Below, piece by piece: positions 52,401-63,520 of a stretch of DNA of 64,000 bases (position 1 is its first letter; every line of letters starts with the position of its first letter). Both the position numbers and the translations under genes were made by a program. This DNA comes from Hormiphora californensis (taxonomy: Eukaryota > Ctenophora > Tentaculata > Cydippida > Pleurobrachiidae). Below the pieces are notes generated by a model. That model did no database searches and was not told the DNA's origin. It saw only the letters and a list, made by a program, of their open reading frames with translations. The DNA is taken from NCBI GenBank assembly GCA_020137815.1, contig CM035356.1, forward strand, positions 6,503,082 to 6,567,081, given 5' to 3'.

Positions 52401-55277
52401 CTCCGCTACATTTCACCATCGCTTCGTCACGGGTTATGCCACCAATCACACAGGAGATATCTATGGGAGACTGGAGGAAATGGTAGAGTTTCTGCAGCAT
52501 GTCGTCAGTGGGGTCTGGAAACTCGGGTGAAAACTTTCTCCCCGCGAAGTGTATCAGATCAAACACCCCTCGACATTCCAAGGAGTTTCCTGCGAATGGT
52601 GTGGCTGCAGTAAAATTGGAAAACTTCCAACTAGTGTTGCCTTGTCCAGAGCTGATGTAGTTAAGCTGGATAACGATGCCCTCCAGACAGACAACTCTCT
52701 CGAAGTCTACGTTATTTCCACCAATAGGAGAGTTTAGTGCTCTGATCTGGTACATGGAGCTGGGTGATGCTCCTCCTCCCAGGCAGGCCAGTACTAGAAG
52801 AATGGGAGACATTCTGGAGCTGGTTGAGGCTGGTCACGTAAAACTTGTTATGTTCTAACTCTCCTTTACAGGCAACGTAAAACTAGAAATATGCTTTTAA
52901 TGTTTTTAGGGTTTTTATATCACAATAGTTCTTGTGTTCATTGGACGGGTTGGACTCGCTGGATGTTGTTGGATGAGGCCAGATGTTTCGGTGTTTGACA
53001 CCATCGTCGGTGGTGGCTGGGAATAGAGCATATTGGGAATAGGAATCGGAATCGAGATTCATGTCGGAACAATCACGTACTCTCTATCTCGTACTCTCTA
53101 TCTCGTATGTGATTGTTTTGATATGAATTTCGATTTTGGTTCCTATTCCTAAATGTGTTCTATTTTTGGCTACTACTGATGATGGTGTTGAACGCCGAGG
53201 TATCTGGTTGCATCCAGTGATGTCCAGCGAGTCTAACTTGTCCAATGAACACAAGAACTATTATCAATCATGAGACTCAAGAATAGTCAAGCGATACATT
53301 ATTTGTTTTTATATCACGTTTACGTATTATAATTGTTATTATACCATACCAGGAGCATGATCACATGTTATGATCACATGATATCACATAACAATACAGT
53401 ATGAAGTATGAACCCCGATAGCTGATTTATCAGTCGTTTGAACATTTAACGTGCACATGATAACTGCGAGCTGGGGGACGTACGAGATAGAGAGTACGAG
53501 ATAGAGAGTACAATGAACACCCTGCTCGCTATTTATTATATGTAGTACAGTCGGACCCCGATTTAGGGGCCCCCGATTTAGTGGCACCCCGATTTAACAC
53601 TCGGGTTTTGTGAAATTTCCCACGGTCATAATTCCACTCCCTGATGGGATGGAGACTTGGGATTTGTTTTGTAGGGAGAACTCGACATGGTCTCCTCACA
53701 AAACAGATTTCGAGTCTCTATCTCATCAGGGGGTGGAGCTATGTCTGTCTAAAATCCGGTCGCGCGCAGCAAGGGACATAATAGTTTGAGAGGACCTTTA
53801 GGGACAGGATTTTTTCCCCCGATATAGGAAGTTAACCTTATTTGACCCCGATTTAGTGGACACCCCGATTTAGTGGACAAGAGCCTTTCCCCCGAGGGTG
53901 TCCCTAAATCGGGGTCCGACTGTAGAAGCGATAACTACACTCGCCTCCTTTGATTTCTGTAGGGCTTTTCCCGTGCTGAAGGGTGGAAATGAAGGTTCAA
54001 ATACCGCTGAGTTAAATTAAATCGCTAATTGAAAAACGCCAAAATGGCCTGAATCGACCTGGGTTCGGATGATAGGTTTTGGAGTTGTGGCTCCGGACTT
54101 CGTGGGGATGTCCGCTGGGATGGCAATGTGCGCCGGAATTGGATGGAGGCCTAAATTGATTCGTCCGAATTCGGTACGAAAAGCCAGGAAAACTGAATTG
54201 TGTTCAGTTCGCCCTTGTGCATTGTAGAGAGGTTGCTCGTCTGATCGTTCCCTTATCTTTGTAATCGTATACCCTCCCTAAACCATCCCTCGCACCCTAC
54301 CTCCCTTGTCTTTGTATCTGAACCACCCAACCATCGACAAATCTACACATTTGAACAGGATAAGAACTCTATGTTTATTGTTTAACTATAATCAATGCAA
54401 CTGATAAACGCACTACAAATGACTCATAATGAATTTACAGTTTTTACATAATGTTTAAAATTCAAAGCTTTGGTTGATTAAGAGATTGCGGGAGAGTAGA
54501 ACTGAGTAGTACACTATAGTGTTCCGGCCATAATTATATGGTTTTGTGTCGCTGACTTAGCACGTTTATCGCATGTTACTGTTGGTGAGCAGCCCCCGGC
54601 CACCTTCATTTCTCAGCCACCTTCACATCCACAGTGAAGTCACTAGATAGGCCCCATGGAACTGTCATTAAGCGGATAGTGTCATGGGGCCTATAATTCA
54701 GCCTCACGTCCACTCACTAGCTCACCGAGGCATTGCTCAGCATATCATACCACGCTCAGATCACGTTCTATGTCTGATCAATTGATGTGAATTGTATATG
54801 TTGGGTTGGGCAAATTTGGAGAAAATCACAAATTCATCACTCAACTGTTCCAGATCATCTTCATGTTCCAGCAAGAATTTCTATTCAGCCACACCTTTCT
54901 TTTCAGCTACTTCTCCTTTTCTGCTATTTTTCATCTCATTCCCCCGCCCTTTCTTCTTTTCTCACTCGTTCCTGCATGCACTCGTTCCTGCATGCACCTC
55001 CCCCTTCTTTCTGTTTTAATCTTCCCGTCGAGATCTGCAGCAGTTTTGCAGCTGACTCTCCTCCCCGGCTCCCTCCTTAACCTAATTATTTTCAGGACAG
55101 TGGCACGATACCATCTTATCTCAGTTCTCAAGGTCTCTCCCTAGTAATCCCCTAGTCTGTCCATTCCAGCATTGAACCCTTTTCTCAACTAATTTACCCA
55201 TTGTCTCAGATTTATTGGTTCAACCAATTTGAGCCTAGAGGACTGTTTTCGTTTTCCCCCTTCCTTACCTCTGCGGC

Positions 55278-55308
<31 letters not shown>

Positions 55309-55417
55309 CCTCTCCCTCCCTTATCTCTCGCTCTGTCCTCCTCTCTTTTTCTCCTTCCAGACCTTCTTCTCTCAGCACTATCTCTCTCTCCCTCGCTCTC
55401 TCTCCCTCGCTCTCTCT

Positions 55418-55485
<68 letters not shown>

Positions 55486-58400
55486 CTCTCGCTGTTGTCA
55501 TGGTAATATTATAATAATAATATTATTAATATGTCAATGGGAGCCAGCCAGGATCGGATCTTGTCATTATACATTGTGTATAATATTGATTTTATCCTTT
55601 TCTTTCCATCTTTCTCTTCTACCCTCTCTCTTTCTCTCTCTCCCTTACTTCTATCGTTTTACAACACCTGCTAGGGTGCAGTCCCGACCCACATTACCGT
55701 ACGTAGCTCGTAAAATTTAGGCTCTTTCTGAAAAAAGAGAGTGGTCGGGACGGCCCTGGCAGGTTCACCCCGCGCTGGCCAAGCGCTGTATAAGGTTGTG
55801 CCGTCGGAACTAATGCTATCCCAAACTATGTTGTCTAGCTGTACAACCACGCTGCTCTCTCGTGCGACTCTTGATTGAAGAGCAACCATCAATGTTGATA
55901 TTCAATTAGCAGTCTATACTCATGTGACGGAGAGAGCAGGGCTGTGCAGCGTTCGTGTCGAGAAGACAGAGGGCAAGATGGGGCGCGGTGAATTCATGTT
56001 TTGTAAGGCAGCCCTTGAGATACAGAAACAGAGGTTAACTCCTTGCAAAACTATGGATGCGGAGAAGATACGAAAAAAAAAAAAAAAAAAAACGATATCT
56101 CTCTCTCCCCTCAAACTACGCGATATGTCACGCACTGTGCTAATTAAAAAAATCCATCTTCACTTCCTAACTCAGTTGTGCAGCAAGACTTATCTCTTTC
56201 TGCACAACTCAACGATCTCGTTTCACACGAGCGATCTTGGGATTTCCCAGCGAACATGGTATATCCAGCGACTAAACCGAAACGAATCATAATATGTAAC
56301 CATAGTTCACATTTAATCTCTATTATTTGCCTCCACCCACCCCTCCGCCCACCCCACCCCTCCTCCCCACCCACCTCCCCCGCCTCACCCGTCCCAAAGT
56401 AGAGGACTTTCTGAAACAGGTTACTATAGAGACAATCCTTGTGTTCTAATTCGCTAAGTCGCTTATCGCGTGTAAGTGTGTAACAACTCACAAATATAGT
56501 AGCAAAACTACTCCCCCGATACTGCTTTGCAGGTACGCTGCCCCTGCAGGCATACATATACTAATTTTTGAGTAAATACTATCTGGTTGAATAACAATTT
56601 CAAGATCTAGATCTAAAATAAACCTCCGATATTTTTTAATCCCTACTACCCTCCACCCGCCCCGAACCGCCCACCACCAATATATTCATACTAAACAAAA
56701 CTGTGGACTGAGAACAAATCCTTGCTAGTTCAGCCTTCTAACCTAATCGGACTTAATTAGTCCTAATCAGACAGATAGGTCTCACATTACACATATAATA
56801 CGTACAATACCCGTCCTGCCACTTATAATGTAAACCTACCATATGCCAGACCAATTCAAGATACTATAATACTATAATAATGAAACCCCAAACACCTAAT
56901 ATGTGGGTGACCTAAAATCCTAAAAACGGAGGCAAAACCTCGTACAATAACCTATGTAAAACGATAATAAACCACACCGCAGTAGCTATCAGGCTAATCG
57001 AGACTAAAGAATAGAAAGCGACATCCCCTCTTGTCGCAGGGGGATAGAGCCACGGAGCCAAGAATCACAGAAAGAAGAATCAAGATTCTGCGACTCTCGA
57101 AGGAGTTTAGTCTCCCGAACCCGAAGCCACCTATAATGCGAACCTGTCCTGTGGTCAGTTCCTGATGGTGGGGGAGGGGAGGGGGGCTATTCTCCTAGTG
57201 CCGGCGATATCGCTTTGCGATAGTCCCCTGTGGGCTTGCCGTTGGCAAGCCCAGGCACTCCGTAGATAGATAGATAGATAGGCCCGGGTGTTTTATCCTC
57301 GAACACCAGCACTCTTTTTCACTGAGTTAAATGAGGAATGTGAACTTGGAAAGTTGCCATCACTGGATATATATTAATCCTAAATATCTCAGGTCATGTT
57401 TAACGCACAGACAAATTTATACTGGCGACATGATAAATTACACACATTCCTTTGTGTAGCTCACACCGTGTTTAATTTCTGTGAGGATTTCGGTTTAGAT
57501 CAAACATTTCTCTCTGATCTTTTTTCTTTCTTTTATTTAAATATTTTTCTGATCTTTTTCTCTCTCTTCAGAAAACGTGGGGTGATCACCAGTTGTATGA
57601 ATACGCAGTGGATCTACATCGCCACCAGCAGTTTGAGTTTCGTGTGAGGGGCGATGGTCGACCATATCGAGTCCAGGTGAGAGTTGTTGATGACATTTCA
57701 AAGTTGGCACTCCCAAACTCACAGTGGTCATCCGACATTATAATTGCCATATCTCGACGTGAACTTCGACGTGGAATTCGACGAGGAATAGCAGGCGTGC
57801 CTGCTGTGCGCGGCACATTGGCACGTGCGGCATGGGCAGCAGGCGTTCATAACTACAAACGCCTGCTATTCCTCGTCGAATTCCACGTCGAAGTTCACGT
57901 CGAGATATGGCAATTATGTCGGATGACCACTGTCATGTGCATGTGATATTTATCGATTTTTACGCACACCACATGTAAACATGTGATAGGCGCATAAAAA
58001 ACGAGCACACGTACGATAAGGGGGGGGGGGGTAACAACTTCAAAAAACTTCGATATACACGGTAAACCACTTCAATATTGGGGACAAATTTTCCAGAATG
58101 ATATATCCTTATTAGGTTTGATTTAGCATCATTTCCCAATTCCCATGCTAATACAGTATAATATTCATATTGATATGGAGTGATACTCATCATAAAGATA
58201 GTATATTGGAGGCATTAAGATCTGTGAACTGAGTGAGAAATAGAGAGCAAAATGTGAGAAACAGAGAGAATCGGTAATATATATTTCGTGTATGTCAGCT
58301 AATTTCACTAATAAGAGAACTATAATACCATGTATACTTGAGTAAGGGAGCGGTACTATACACAGTTTTACATATTTACAAGTATCTTCATTAGTAAGAT

Positions 58401-59980
58401 TATTATATGGGTCCTCCTCTTATTCAGATCTTCTGATCATTTTCTGTCCGACTGTACTGTCATATATATGTCCCTAGAATTAAGATTTCAATATATGTAA
58501 TATTTTCTGCGTTTTAGTTGTGGTTCAAGTCGTTAGGGGGAGACAATATGAGAGAAGCTACCCGGTTCTGGGTGGGCCACATGCAAACCCGAGGCGGTCC
58601 ATATTGGGAACGAATAAAGGTAACTAATATTGTATTGTGTCATTGTGTACTGTTATTCTCCGCTTTGCGGCCTTGTGTGCCGTAAGTTACTAAGTGTATG
58701 ACAACCGCAGTGGTCTCTCACTTGCTAACTAACTTTACTGGCCACTATAACTGCAATATAACTAATGTACTTCACTACTGCAACAAATACTGTACTTCAG
58801 ACTTCAGTAGTGTAATATAACTAATTTGTACTTCAGTAGAGATTCGCCTGTATACAGTGTGTCAAAAGCAGTGCGTCACACAGTACATTAGAATTAGTGT
58901 GCCCAATTAGGTGGTATATAGGTTGTTACATATTATATTGTTTATCGTATTAAATATCGATAAAATATATCGAAATATATATGACCACCAGTGTTACCAG
59001 TAACCGACCGACACAAGTAAACAACCAATCAGAACTCGTTATTTAGGTCACGTGACTGGTTATCAGCCAATCAGGGACCAGTATTTCCTGATTCGGTCGG
59101 TTCCTGAGTTTTACATATATTTTCAGATACCGTTCAACCGTTTCTACCCGCTCAAGTATGAAAGGGTTACCTTTATAAAACACAAACCCCCGATGATGAA
59201 GCTCTACTCAATAGGAATATTCCCCTTCGAGCAGATACCAGGTACTAACATGAAGTATGTATAGTAAGTCACACGTGTATGACTACTTGCGGGCGGCATT
59301 CTTTTCCCGTCCAATCATCTAATGAAGATTGGTTGTTGACTTCTATAACTTCACAACTAGGTTTCCACTTTCCATATATTCAAATGACCTGTGCCAAACA
59401 ATAGGCCGTGTTTAAGATGGGTCGCCTGTGTATGAACAAGTCTTTAGTCATCATGGATTCTGAATTATCACACACTGTAGACCTTCCTTGTGTCATCCTC
59501 TCTCACTTGTAAAACAAGGGTTAGAACTTCCAATGTTCGACCCTTTCTCTCTCCGGGTTAGAACTTCCCTTGTTCGACCCTCTCTCTCTCTCTCTCCGGG
59601 TTAGAACTTCCAATGTTCGACCCTCTCTCTCTCCGGGTTAGAACTTCCCTTGTTCGACCCTTTCTCTCTCCGGGTTAGAACTTCCCTTGTTCGACCCTCT
59701 CTCTCTCTCTAAGGGTTATAACTTCCCTTGTTCGACCCTCTCTCTCTCCGGGTTAAAAAATATTACATAACATAACAACCTCTATTTACTTCTAGGTGAC
59801 TTTAACCTAGAGATCGACAGTATACGGGCACTAACGTCCTTCGTAGATGACGACGCTCTGTGGTCTCCAGAGGCCATGTATAAATGGGACCCCTCCCGTG
59901 CTGTACAAATGGACACGGAGATTTACGGACGATATAGAAAATCTCGGGTGTATAGCAAACATGATCATGTTCTTTTTTAA
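47890..59980 (+). CDS. NDUFAF1: NDUFAF1-like complex I assembly factor (CIA30 domain)
   Basis: Exons 47890-48049, 48300-48397, 49598-49690, 57572-57676, 58518-58619, 59127-59241, 59796-59980; phases agree, 285 residues. CIA30 signatures run across five exons: LDDNMTGGRS, FEFRVRGDGRPYRV, MQTRGGPYWERIKIPFNRF, SIGIFPFEQIPGDFNLEID. NDUFAF1 is a mitochondrial chaperone for assembly of the membrane arm of respiratory complex I. The N-terminus (MVLKNFDWKHFVKLENWKAA) lacks early acidic clusters but is not an obvious presequence; an upstream exon may be missing. The 5' edge lies in a minisatellite, the first donor is duplicated (GAAGGTGAGAATTAAG at 48046 and again about 41 bases on), and the third intron (7.9 kb) contains a GPCR gene on the other strand. 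Confidence 0.87.
49437..49492 (+). repeat. (CT)n microsatellite near exon 3 of the NDUFAF1-like gene
   Basis: Pure CT run about 100 bases before the acceptor at 49597. A related CT tract lies at 48645-48715 in the same intron. Both may extend the pyrimidine signal but are too far away to be the core tract. Confidence 0.95.
49805..49959 (+). repeat. 155-bp direct repeat, left copy, flanking the nested GPCR
   Basis: AGTTGTGCAGCAAGACTTAT through TTAATCTCTATTATTT matches 56174-56328 essentially base for base. Inside is GTTGTGCAG...CTGCACAACT, a short stem, and TCGTTTCACACGAGCGATCT. No tRNA-like promoter boxes recognised. The copies bracket a 6.2-kb block holding the minus-strand GPCR. Confidence 0.9.
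50281..52812 (-). CDS. LDL-receptor-class-A GPCR, nested in an NDUFAF1-like intron
   Basis: Two exons on the minus strand, 52812-51089 and 50905-50281, joined in phase 2; 782 residues. It opens with a signal peptide (MSPILLVLACLGGGASPSS) and an extracellular part of about 400 residues with several LDLa-type modules (CKCDEEVFYC...VCDGIANCEGGTDEC; KVCDGIIDCPNGHDELFC; RVCDGARDCANGLDEC). Seven membrane segments follow, the first at VLGVLGLVGGLAIVALNIKI. TM3 ends MSLIRCLTC instead of DRY, and TM7 has SLLNPIFYSTIYR (NPxxY type), placing it in the rhodopsin class. LDLa-GPCRs such as the relaxin receptors and snail GRL101 usually have leucine-rich repeats between LDLa and TM1; I see none. The ligand is unknown. 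Its intron (50906-51088) carries a short hairpin and a dispersed repeat. Confidence 0.85.
51017..51074. repeat. 60-bp dispersed repeat, copy 2
   Basis: AACTAGCTCTCCGACGCCTT and GAACACTCTTCCGCCGTAAC match 28403-28462. Next to it, AAACTACCGTATACTG and its partial complement CGGTAGTTTT (50975-51005) form a small hairpin. Confidence 0.7.
52924..53263. mobile_element. 340-bp inverted-repeat element upstream of the GPCR
   Basis: CAATAGTTCTTGTGTTCATT and GGACGGGTTGGACTCGCTGG at the left pair with complements at the right. The centre carries TCTCTATCTCGTACTCTCTA repeats; a related GAGATAGAGAGTACGAGATA lies at 53483-53505. It sits about 110 bases upstream of the GPCR start codon (minus-strand sense). 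Confidence 0.8.
53548..53922. mobile_element. MITE family 1, long copy with a family 3 insert
   Basis: TIRs CAGTCGGACCCCGATTTAGG and TAAATCGGGGTCCGACTG, flanked by TA on both sides (53546-53547 and 53923-53924). The right part (GATATAGGAAGTTAACC...TGACCCCGATTTAG) aligns with 6348-6504. The interior 53612-53803 is the family 3 inverted repeat also at 47366-47555, so this is a nested or chimaeric element. Confidence 0.85.
55275..55491 (+). repeat. (CT)n microsatellite cluster
   Basis: Two CT-rich runs (about 55277-55307 and 55385-55491) inside the third NDUFAF1-like intron. Apparent Ser/Leu reading frames here are repeat artefacts. Confidence 0.97.
56174..56328 (+). repeat. 155-bp direct repeat, right copy
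   Basis: Same orientation as and essentially identical to 49805-49959. Flanks differ on both sides, so the match is confined to this unit. High identity implies recent duplication or gene conversion. Confidence 0.9.
57721..57933. mobile_element. 213-bp hairpin element just after an NDUFAF1-like exon
   Basis: ACAGTGGTCATCCGACATTA and CGACGTGAACTTCGACGTGG at the left pair with complements at the right; arms about 75 bp, loop about 60 bp. It begins 45 bases after the donor at 57677. Confidence 0.88.
58998..59106. mobile_element. MITE family 2 copy D (full length, opposite orientation)
   Basis: CAGTAACCGACCGACACAAG to TCGGTCGGTTCCTG, the reverse of copy B. Carries GGTCACGTGACT between two CCAATCA motifs. 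It ends 20 bases before the exon at 59127, so it abuts the pyrimidine tract and acceptor. Confidence 0.88.
59515..59755 (+). repeat. Minisatellite (GGGTTAGAACTTCCCTTGTT)
   Basis: Six or so copies of a unit with GGGTTAGAACTTCC(A/C)(A/T)TGTTCGACCC followed by CTCTCTCTC, in the last NDUFAF1-like intron, ending about 40 bases before its acceptor. Confidence 0.9.
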
Positions 59981-60531
59981 TGTATTATTTGTAATTGATG
60001 AAGTATTATGTTTACAGAAAACACCGCTTAGTAATATATGATTAACATTGTTGAGTAAGGGGTGGTCAACAAGATTAACACATGTTCAAACTGTGTTGGG
60101 GCGACGATAGTATGGAGTCATGACATGTGAGCTGCTTCAATATAATTACCTGGACGGAATACGGATCAGTCATCAGGGAAATGAAAAAATGTTGAAGCGG
60201 TTTTTACACCCTTCCCAAGCAACTCATTGTTTTTGCGTAACACGCAGCGACACACCAACAGAGGTCTGCGCGCGGGACCATATTATATCAGGAGTTCCGA
60301 AAATTTGGATTTTCGAAGAGCTCTGACAAGCGCCAACTTAAAACTAATATAATATATACAGCATTGAACAAAAGTATGTATAGTAAATGTATTTCTCACC
60401 AAACTAAAATAAAATTACCAACTCTACAAAACGTTATAAAAATCCAACCGTACCAAAAACAAAAAACTCCCCAAAGTTCAAACAAATGATTCGAAATTAC
60501 CTCTTCGCCCTCACACAATACCCACATATCT
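59981..60531. other. Gap between convergent genes
   Basis: 3' flanks of the NDUFAF1-like (plus) and unknown (minus) genes meet here. An open frame at 60120-60326 has no recognisable domain and is probably 3' UTR. No strong polyadenylation hexamer pair noticed. Confidence 0.45.
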
Positions 60532-62503
60532 CTACGTATCAAGCCATTTACTAATGGCGTGGTGAGGCAGGGTGTTGGTATTGGATTCAATACATAACAT
60601 ACCAACCAGCTGAGATACTGAGTCCAAATAAGACGGATCCTCTACCTAATGGAGAGTGATTTGCTTCGTATATACTTGCCATGCTACGCAGTCTGTCTGT
60701 TCGGCACTTTAAGCGCCCTTCGGGCTCGTGTAAGCTCACACCGGGCCGAAGGCCAGGTGTGAGAGCTGACAGGCAAGGAACATACCACTAGTATTACAAG
60801 CTATAAACCCGAAATTATTACAATTATAATGTTGGGCTTATTGCAGAATTAGTGGTGGTAAAAGGGGTGGGATACCATCGGTGAGCCGTTGCATGTGATT
60901 TGGTGAAACACAACTCAACCCTATTACCAAAACTACAACCCTAAGTATCAAACAGTCGCTATGATCACATATCTCACCTTTTCAATGCCGTGATGTCTAG
61001 GAGCAGGGAAAGCTCCTGCACCACCACCTCCACCCAACACCGGCCCATTTGACAAGATGAGAGGTCGAGGGGGGAACTCCAGAGTTTTGTGGCTCACTTT
61101 CAGCTCTTTACCGGACCCTGGAGAGACTAATCCATAGCCTGGATAGTGAGGGGAGAAACATGCTCACAAAGAGAGAGAGTATTCGCTGACGTAGTAGTAT
61201 TCATAACAGCTTAGAACAAGTAAAGGATATAGTCGAGACAAGAGTTCACTTTTTGTTCAGAAAATAAAAAATCAAAAGTGTGAGTATTCAAGACCGACAC
61301 ACGGTAGATTGAGGGTGTAGTAATCAAGACATGTAACATTTAGTAGACTTACCTAAAGGGCGAGAGGAATTAGGAATCAGAGCACCCAGGTAGTCCTCCC
61401 CAAATCGATCAGACTTATTGGGCTCCAAAATTATGTTTTTCTTCTTTAATGCATCCGATCTGAAACGCCTTTACATTGAAATTTTATTTAATGAAAGGAC
61501 ATACACTTGCAAGGATGGAGGATCTGTAGTGGACACAAACCGTTGTAGCATTTGGAACTTTCACTATATATTGGGTACGTCGCCCCGGCACTGTTAGGAA
61601 AGCTCGACAACTAACAAAAGCACTAACAAAGGCACTAACTTCGGAGGGGGGAGGGGGGCGGAGGGGGGGGGGGTGCTGCTACGCAGTCAAGCCACTAACC
61701 TGGGTGGTCGGATTGGTAGGGATATATTTTCCACGTGCAAATTGAAACTCCTCTGCTGGTCTTGAAAGAGGTACTTCGTCAGAGAGGCTGACCGTTGGTG
61801 TAGCTGCAGCAGAAGTTGCTCCTTTTGAAAGTTCACTGCGGGAAATTGAGAGTGTTAAATGTTAAAAACACTGTGAAATGTTAATAACAATATGAACTAA
61901 TTAACTAATTAATTAACTTCCAGATCAAATCCAATTACTAGATTACATTGTACAACAAACCATATGCAATGATGTATATGAGCATGCACGAAACAATTGC
62001 TGTCACTCACTTTGGGATTTACCAGAGTCCAGATTTATGGTTGAAGCAACGGACCGGTGAGACAGATTATCCTCAAATTCTGCTATCCCCCAGTCCTCAG
62101 CCACATTCGGCACCGAATGGGCCCGCATTTCCGATGAGATACACAGTTTAGCGCCCGTACCGGTGAAGTTGACCAGCTTGCACTTTAGAGGTTCCTTGTC
62201 AGAGGGTGTGTAACTATCACCACCACCACATCCGGTACCCTGTAGGGTTGGTTTTACTGGGTGGGGGTTCAGCCGGGATAATCCTGCCGAGTGGGTGTCA
62301 AGATAACTATACGCTGGCCTCCTCGGTCGAGCATCTGCACATGATTTCTTAGTCGGTTTGAGGTAACCAGGGGGTGGTTTCTTGTTCGGGCATTTTCGTT
62401 TTCGTGTTCCTTCCCAAAGGGCTGTGGTGTCAGCCCAATCGGCGGTACTGATGAATTGAAGTTCCTTGCGGTATTTTGTCTTGCACTCGAAATCACATCC
62501 CAT
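60532..62503 (-). CDS. Unrecognised five-exon gene, 336 residues
   Basis: Minus-strand exons 62503-62011, 61835-61700, 61459-61353, 61138-60978, 60645-60532. Phases 1, 2, 1, 0 match at all four junctions, which supports the model. The start MGCDFECKTKYRKELQF lies two bases inside an acceptor-like site, so the 5' UTR may be spliced. Exon 1 is basic and Cys/Pro-rich (KRKCPNKKPPPGYLKPTKK). Exon 2 is a Gln/Leu-rich helix (MNFQKEQLLLQLHQR). Exon 4 is Pro/Gly-rich (EFPPRPLILSNG, GGGGGAGAFPAP). The C-terminus (VEDPSYLDSVSQLVGMLCIE) looks like a conserved helical motif. No signal peptide or membrane segment. I do not recognise the family. It runs in the same direction as the CCDC97-like gene about 250 bases upstream. 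Confidence 0.65.
60700..60770. other. Short GC-rich hairpin in an intron of the unknown gene
   Basis: CACTTTAAGCGCCCTTCGGG then GTGTAAGCTCACACCGGGCC and GAAGGCCAGGTGTGAGAGCT: CCCTTCGGGC / GGGCCGAAGG and AGCTCACACC / GGTGTGAGAGCT can pair. It could be the tail of a small hairpin element. Confidence 0.5.
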
Positions 62504-62755
62504 CGCTAGATATAGGATAGGTGAAATCAAGACGAGGTAGTAGAGGATGGGATAGGGAAGACCAGGGAAGGCCAGAGAGGGGAGGGGCCAGGAGGGCCGA
62601 GGGGAGGGGCCAGGATGCGGTTTGAGGTAAAGAATTTCCCACGCTCGTACCGGGCAAAATCCCACCGCGCGCACACACCACATCAGTCGGTCTCGCGCGT
62701 TCCAGACTTGCTCTCACACACACTGCTTCAATAATCAAAATATTCAGTGACGTTT

Positions 62756-63520
62756 TTAGGGCAATAGTTTTCGAGCTTTCAATGGGGGTGGGTTAAATTC
62801 TTTATCATCTATCGTAGTTTCTGGATGGTTGGCCGAACTCCCTTCTCCATCAGACTCGTCAAAATACGCGTCTTCTGCATCTTGTGTCCTGAAAGTAAAA
62901 AGTTATAGAAAACATGGAGAATCAAAATTCTTCGCCCGGTGTTGTTCCCTAGTAACACAGAAATGTATTTCCTTCCTATAAACTCACTTCAGCTGCATGT
63001 CATCATAATCTTCATTATTATCTATAGTAGAATAGTCAACAAAGGCTGTATCTTGTCCATCAAGAAATCGTTCAATCATTATAGATTTGAATTGTTCCTT
63101 TAAATCTTCCTTGTCTGTCCCACACTGTGCCATCTCGTCCTAGGAGAGAATAATAATAATAATAATAATACAAGGGGTTAAAAGTGTGTCACATTATTAT
63201 AGGAGGTAGCATATAATTATAAAAAAATATGTATGTATGCATAACAGGTGGGAATTTGCCTTTCCAAAAGACCTAGTTTTACTAAAACCTCTTTACAGCC
63301 ACATACCTCACATACCTCACACAAACCTCACACATACCTCACACATACCTCGCATACCTCACACAAACCTCACTATCCTCATCTTCTTCTTCTTCCACCT
63401 CATTTGCCTCTTCATAGTTGGTCCTGTCATTTCTCTCGAGTAGAAAAGTGGAGAATCGACAGTCTCGAGTCAACTGACCTCTCTCTCGTACCTCTTTCTC
63501 TTCTTGTGTCTCAAACTGAC
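62756..63520 (-). CDS. CCDC97: CCDC97-like protein, C-terminal part (5' end outside window)
   Basis: Minus-strand exons 63520-63369, 63139-62988, 62888-62756; phases agree and the upstream exon must end in phase 1. Readable: QFETQEEKEVRERGQLTRD, an acidic EEEEDEDSE stretch, then IERFLDGQDTAFVDYSTID, NEDYDDMQLK and DAEDAYFDES, followed by a short unique tail ending LKARKLLP. The FLDG-D-F-DYS-ID and DAEDAYFDE pattern is the conserved C-terminal region of CCDC97 (DUF2052), a nuclear protein linked to the spliceosomal SF3B complex. The earlier exons would lie right of 64000, beyond a GA/CT-rich intron. Confidence 0.8.

Larger units (their letters stand above)
53923..57571. other. Right part of the large NDUFAF1-like intron
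   Basis: No exon recognised beyond the listed repeats. Contents: AT-rich unique DNA, the (CT)n cluster, an A19 run at about 56073-56092, the right 155-bp direct repeat, and at 57195-57275 a stem-rich stretch (GGCGATATCGC, GGGCTTGCC/GGCAAGCCC) next to (GATA)n. The acceptor of exon 4 is preceded by a TTTTTCTCTCTCTTCAG tract. Confidence 0.5.

Noticed and set aside
49805-56328. LTR retrotransposon reading of the 155-bp direct repeats
   Set aside because: No TG...CA ends, primer-binding site, polypurine tract or gag-pol frames between them; the interior holds a GPCR gene and assorted hairpins.
57396-57570. Open frame MFNAQTNLYWRHDKLHTF before an NDUFAF1-like exon
   Set aside because: Inserting it would interrupt the CIA30 domain between YPFS and KTWGDHQLYEY, which already join in phase 0 with good continuity.
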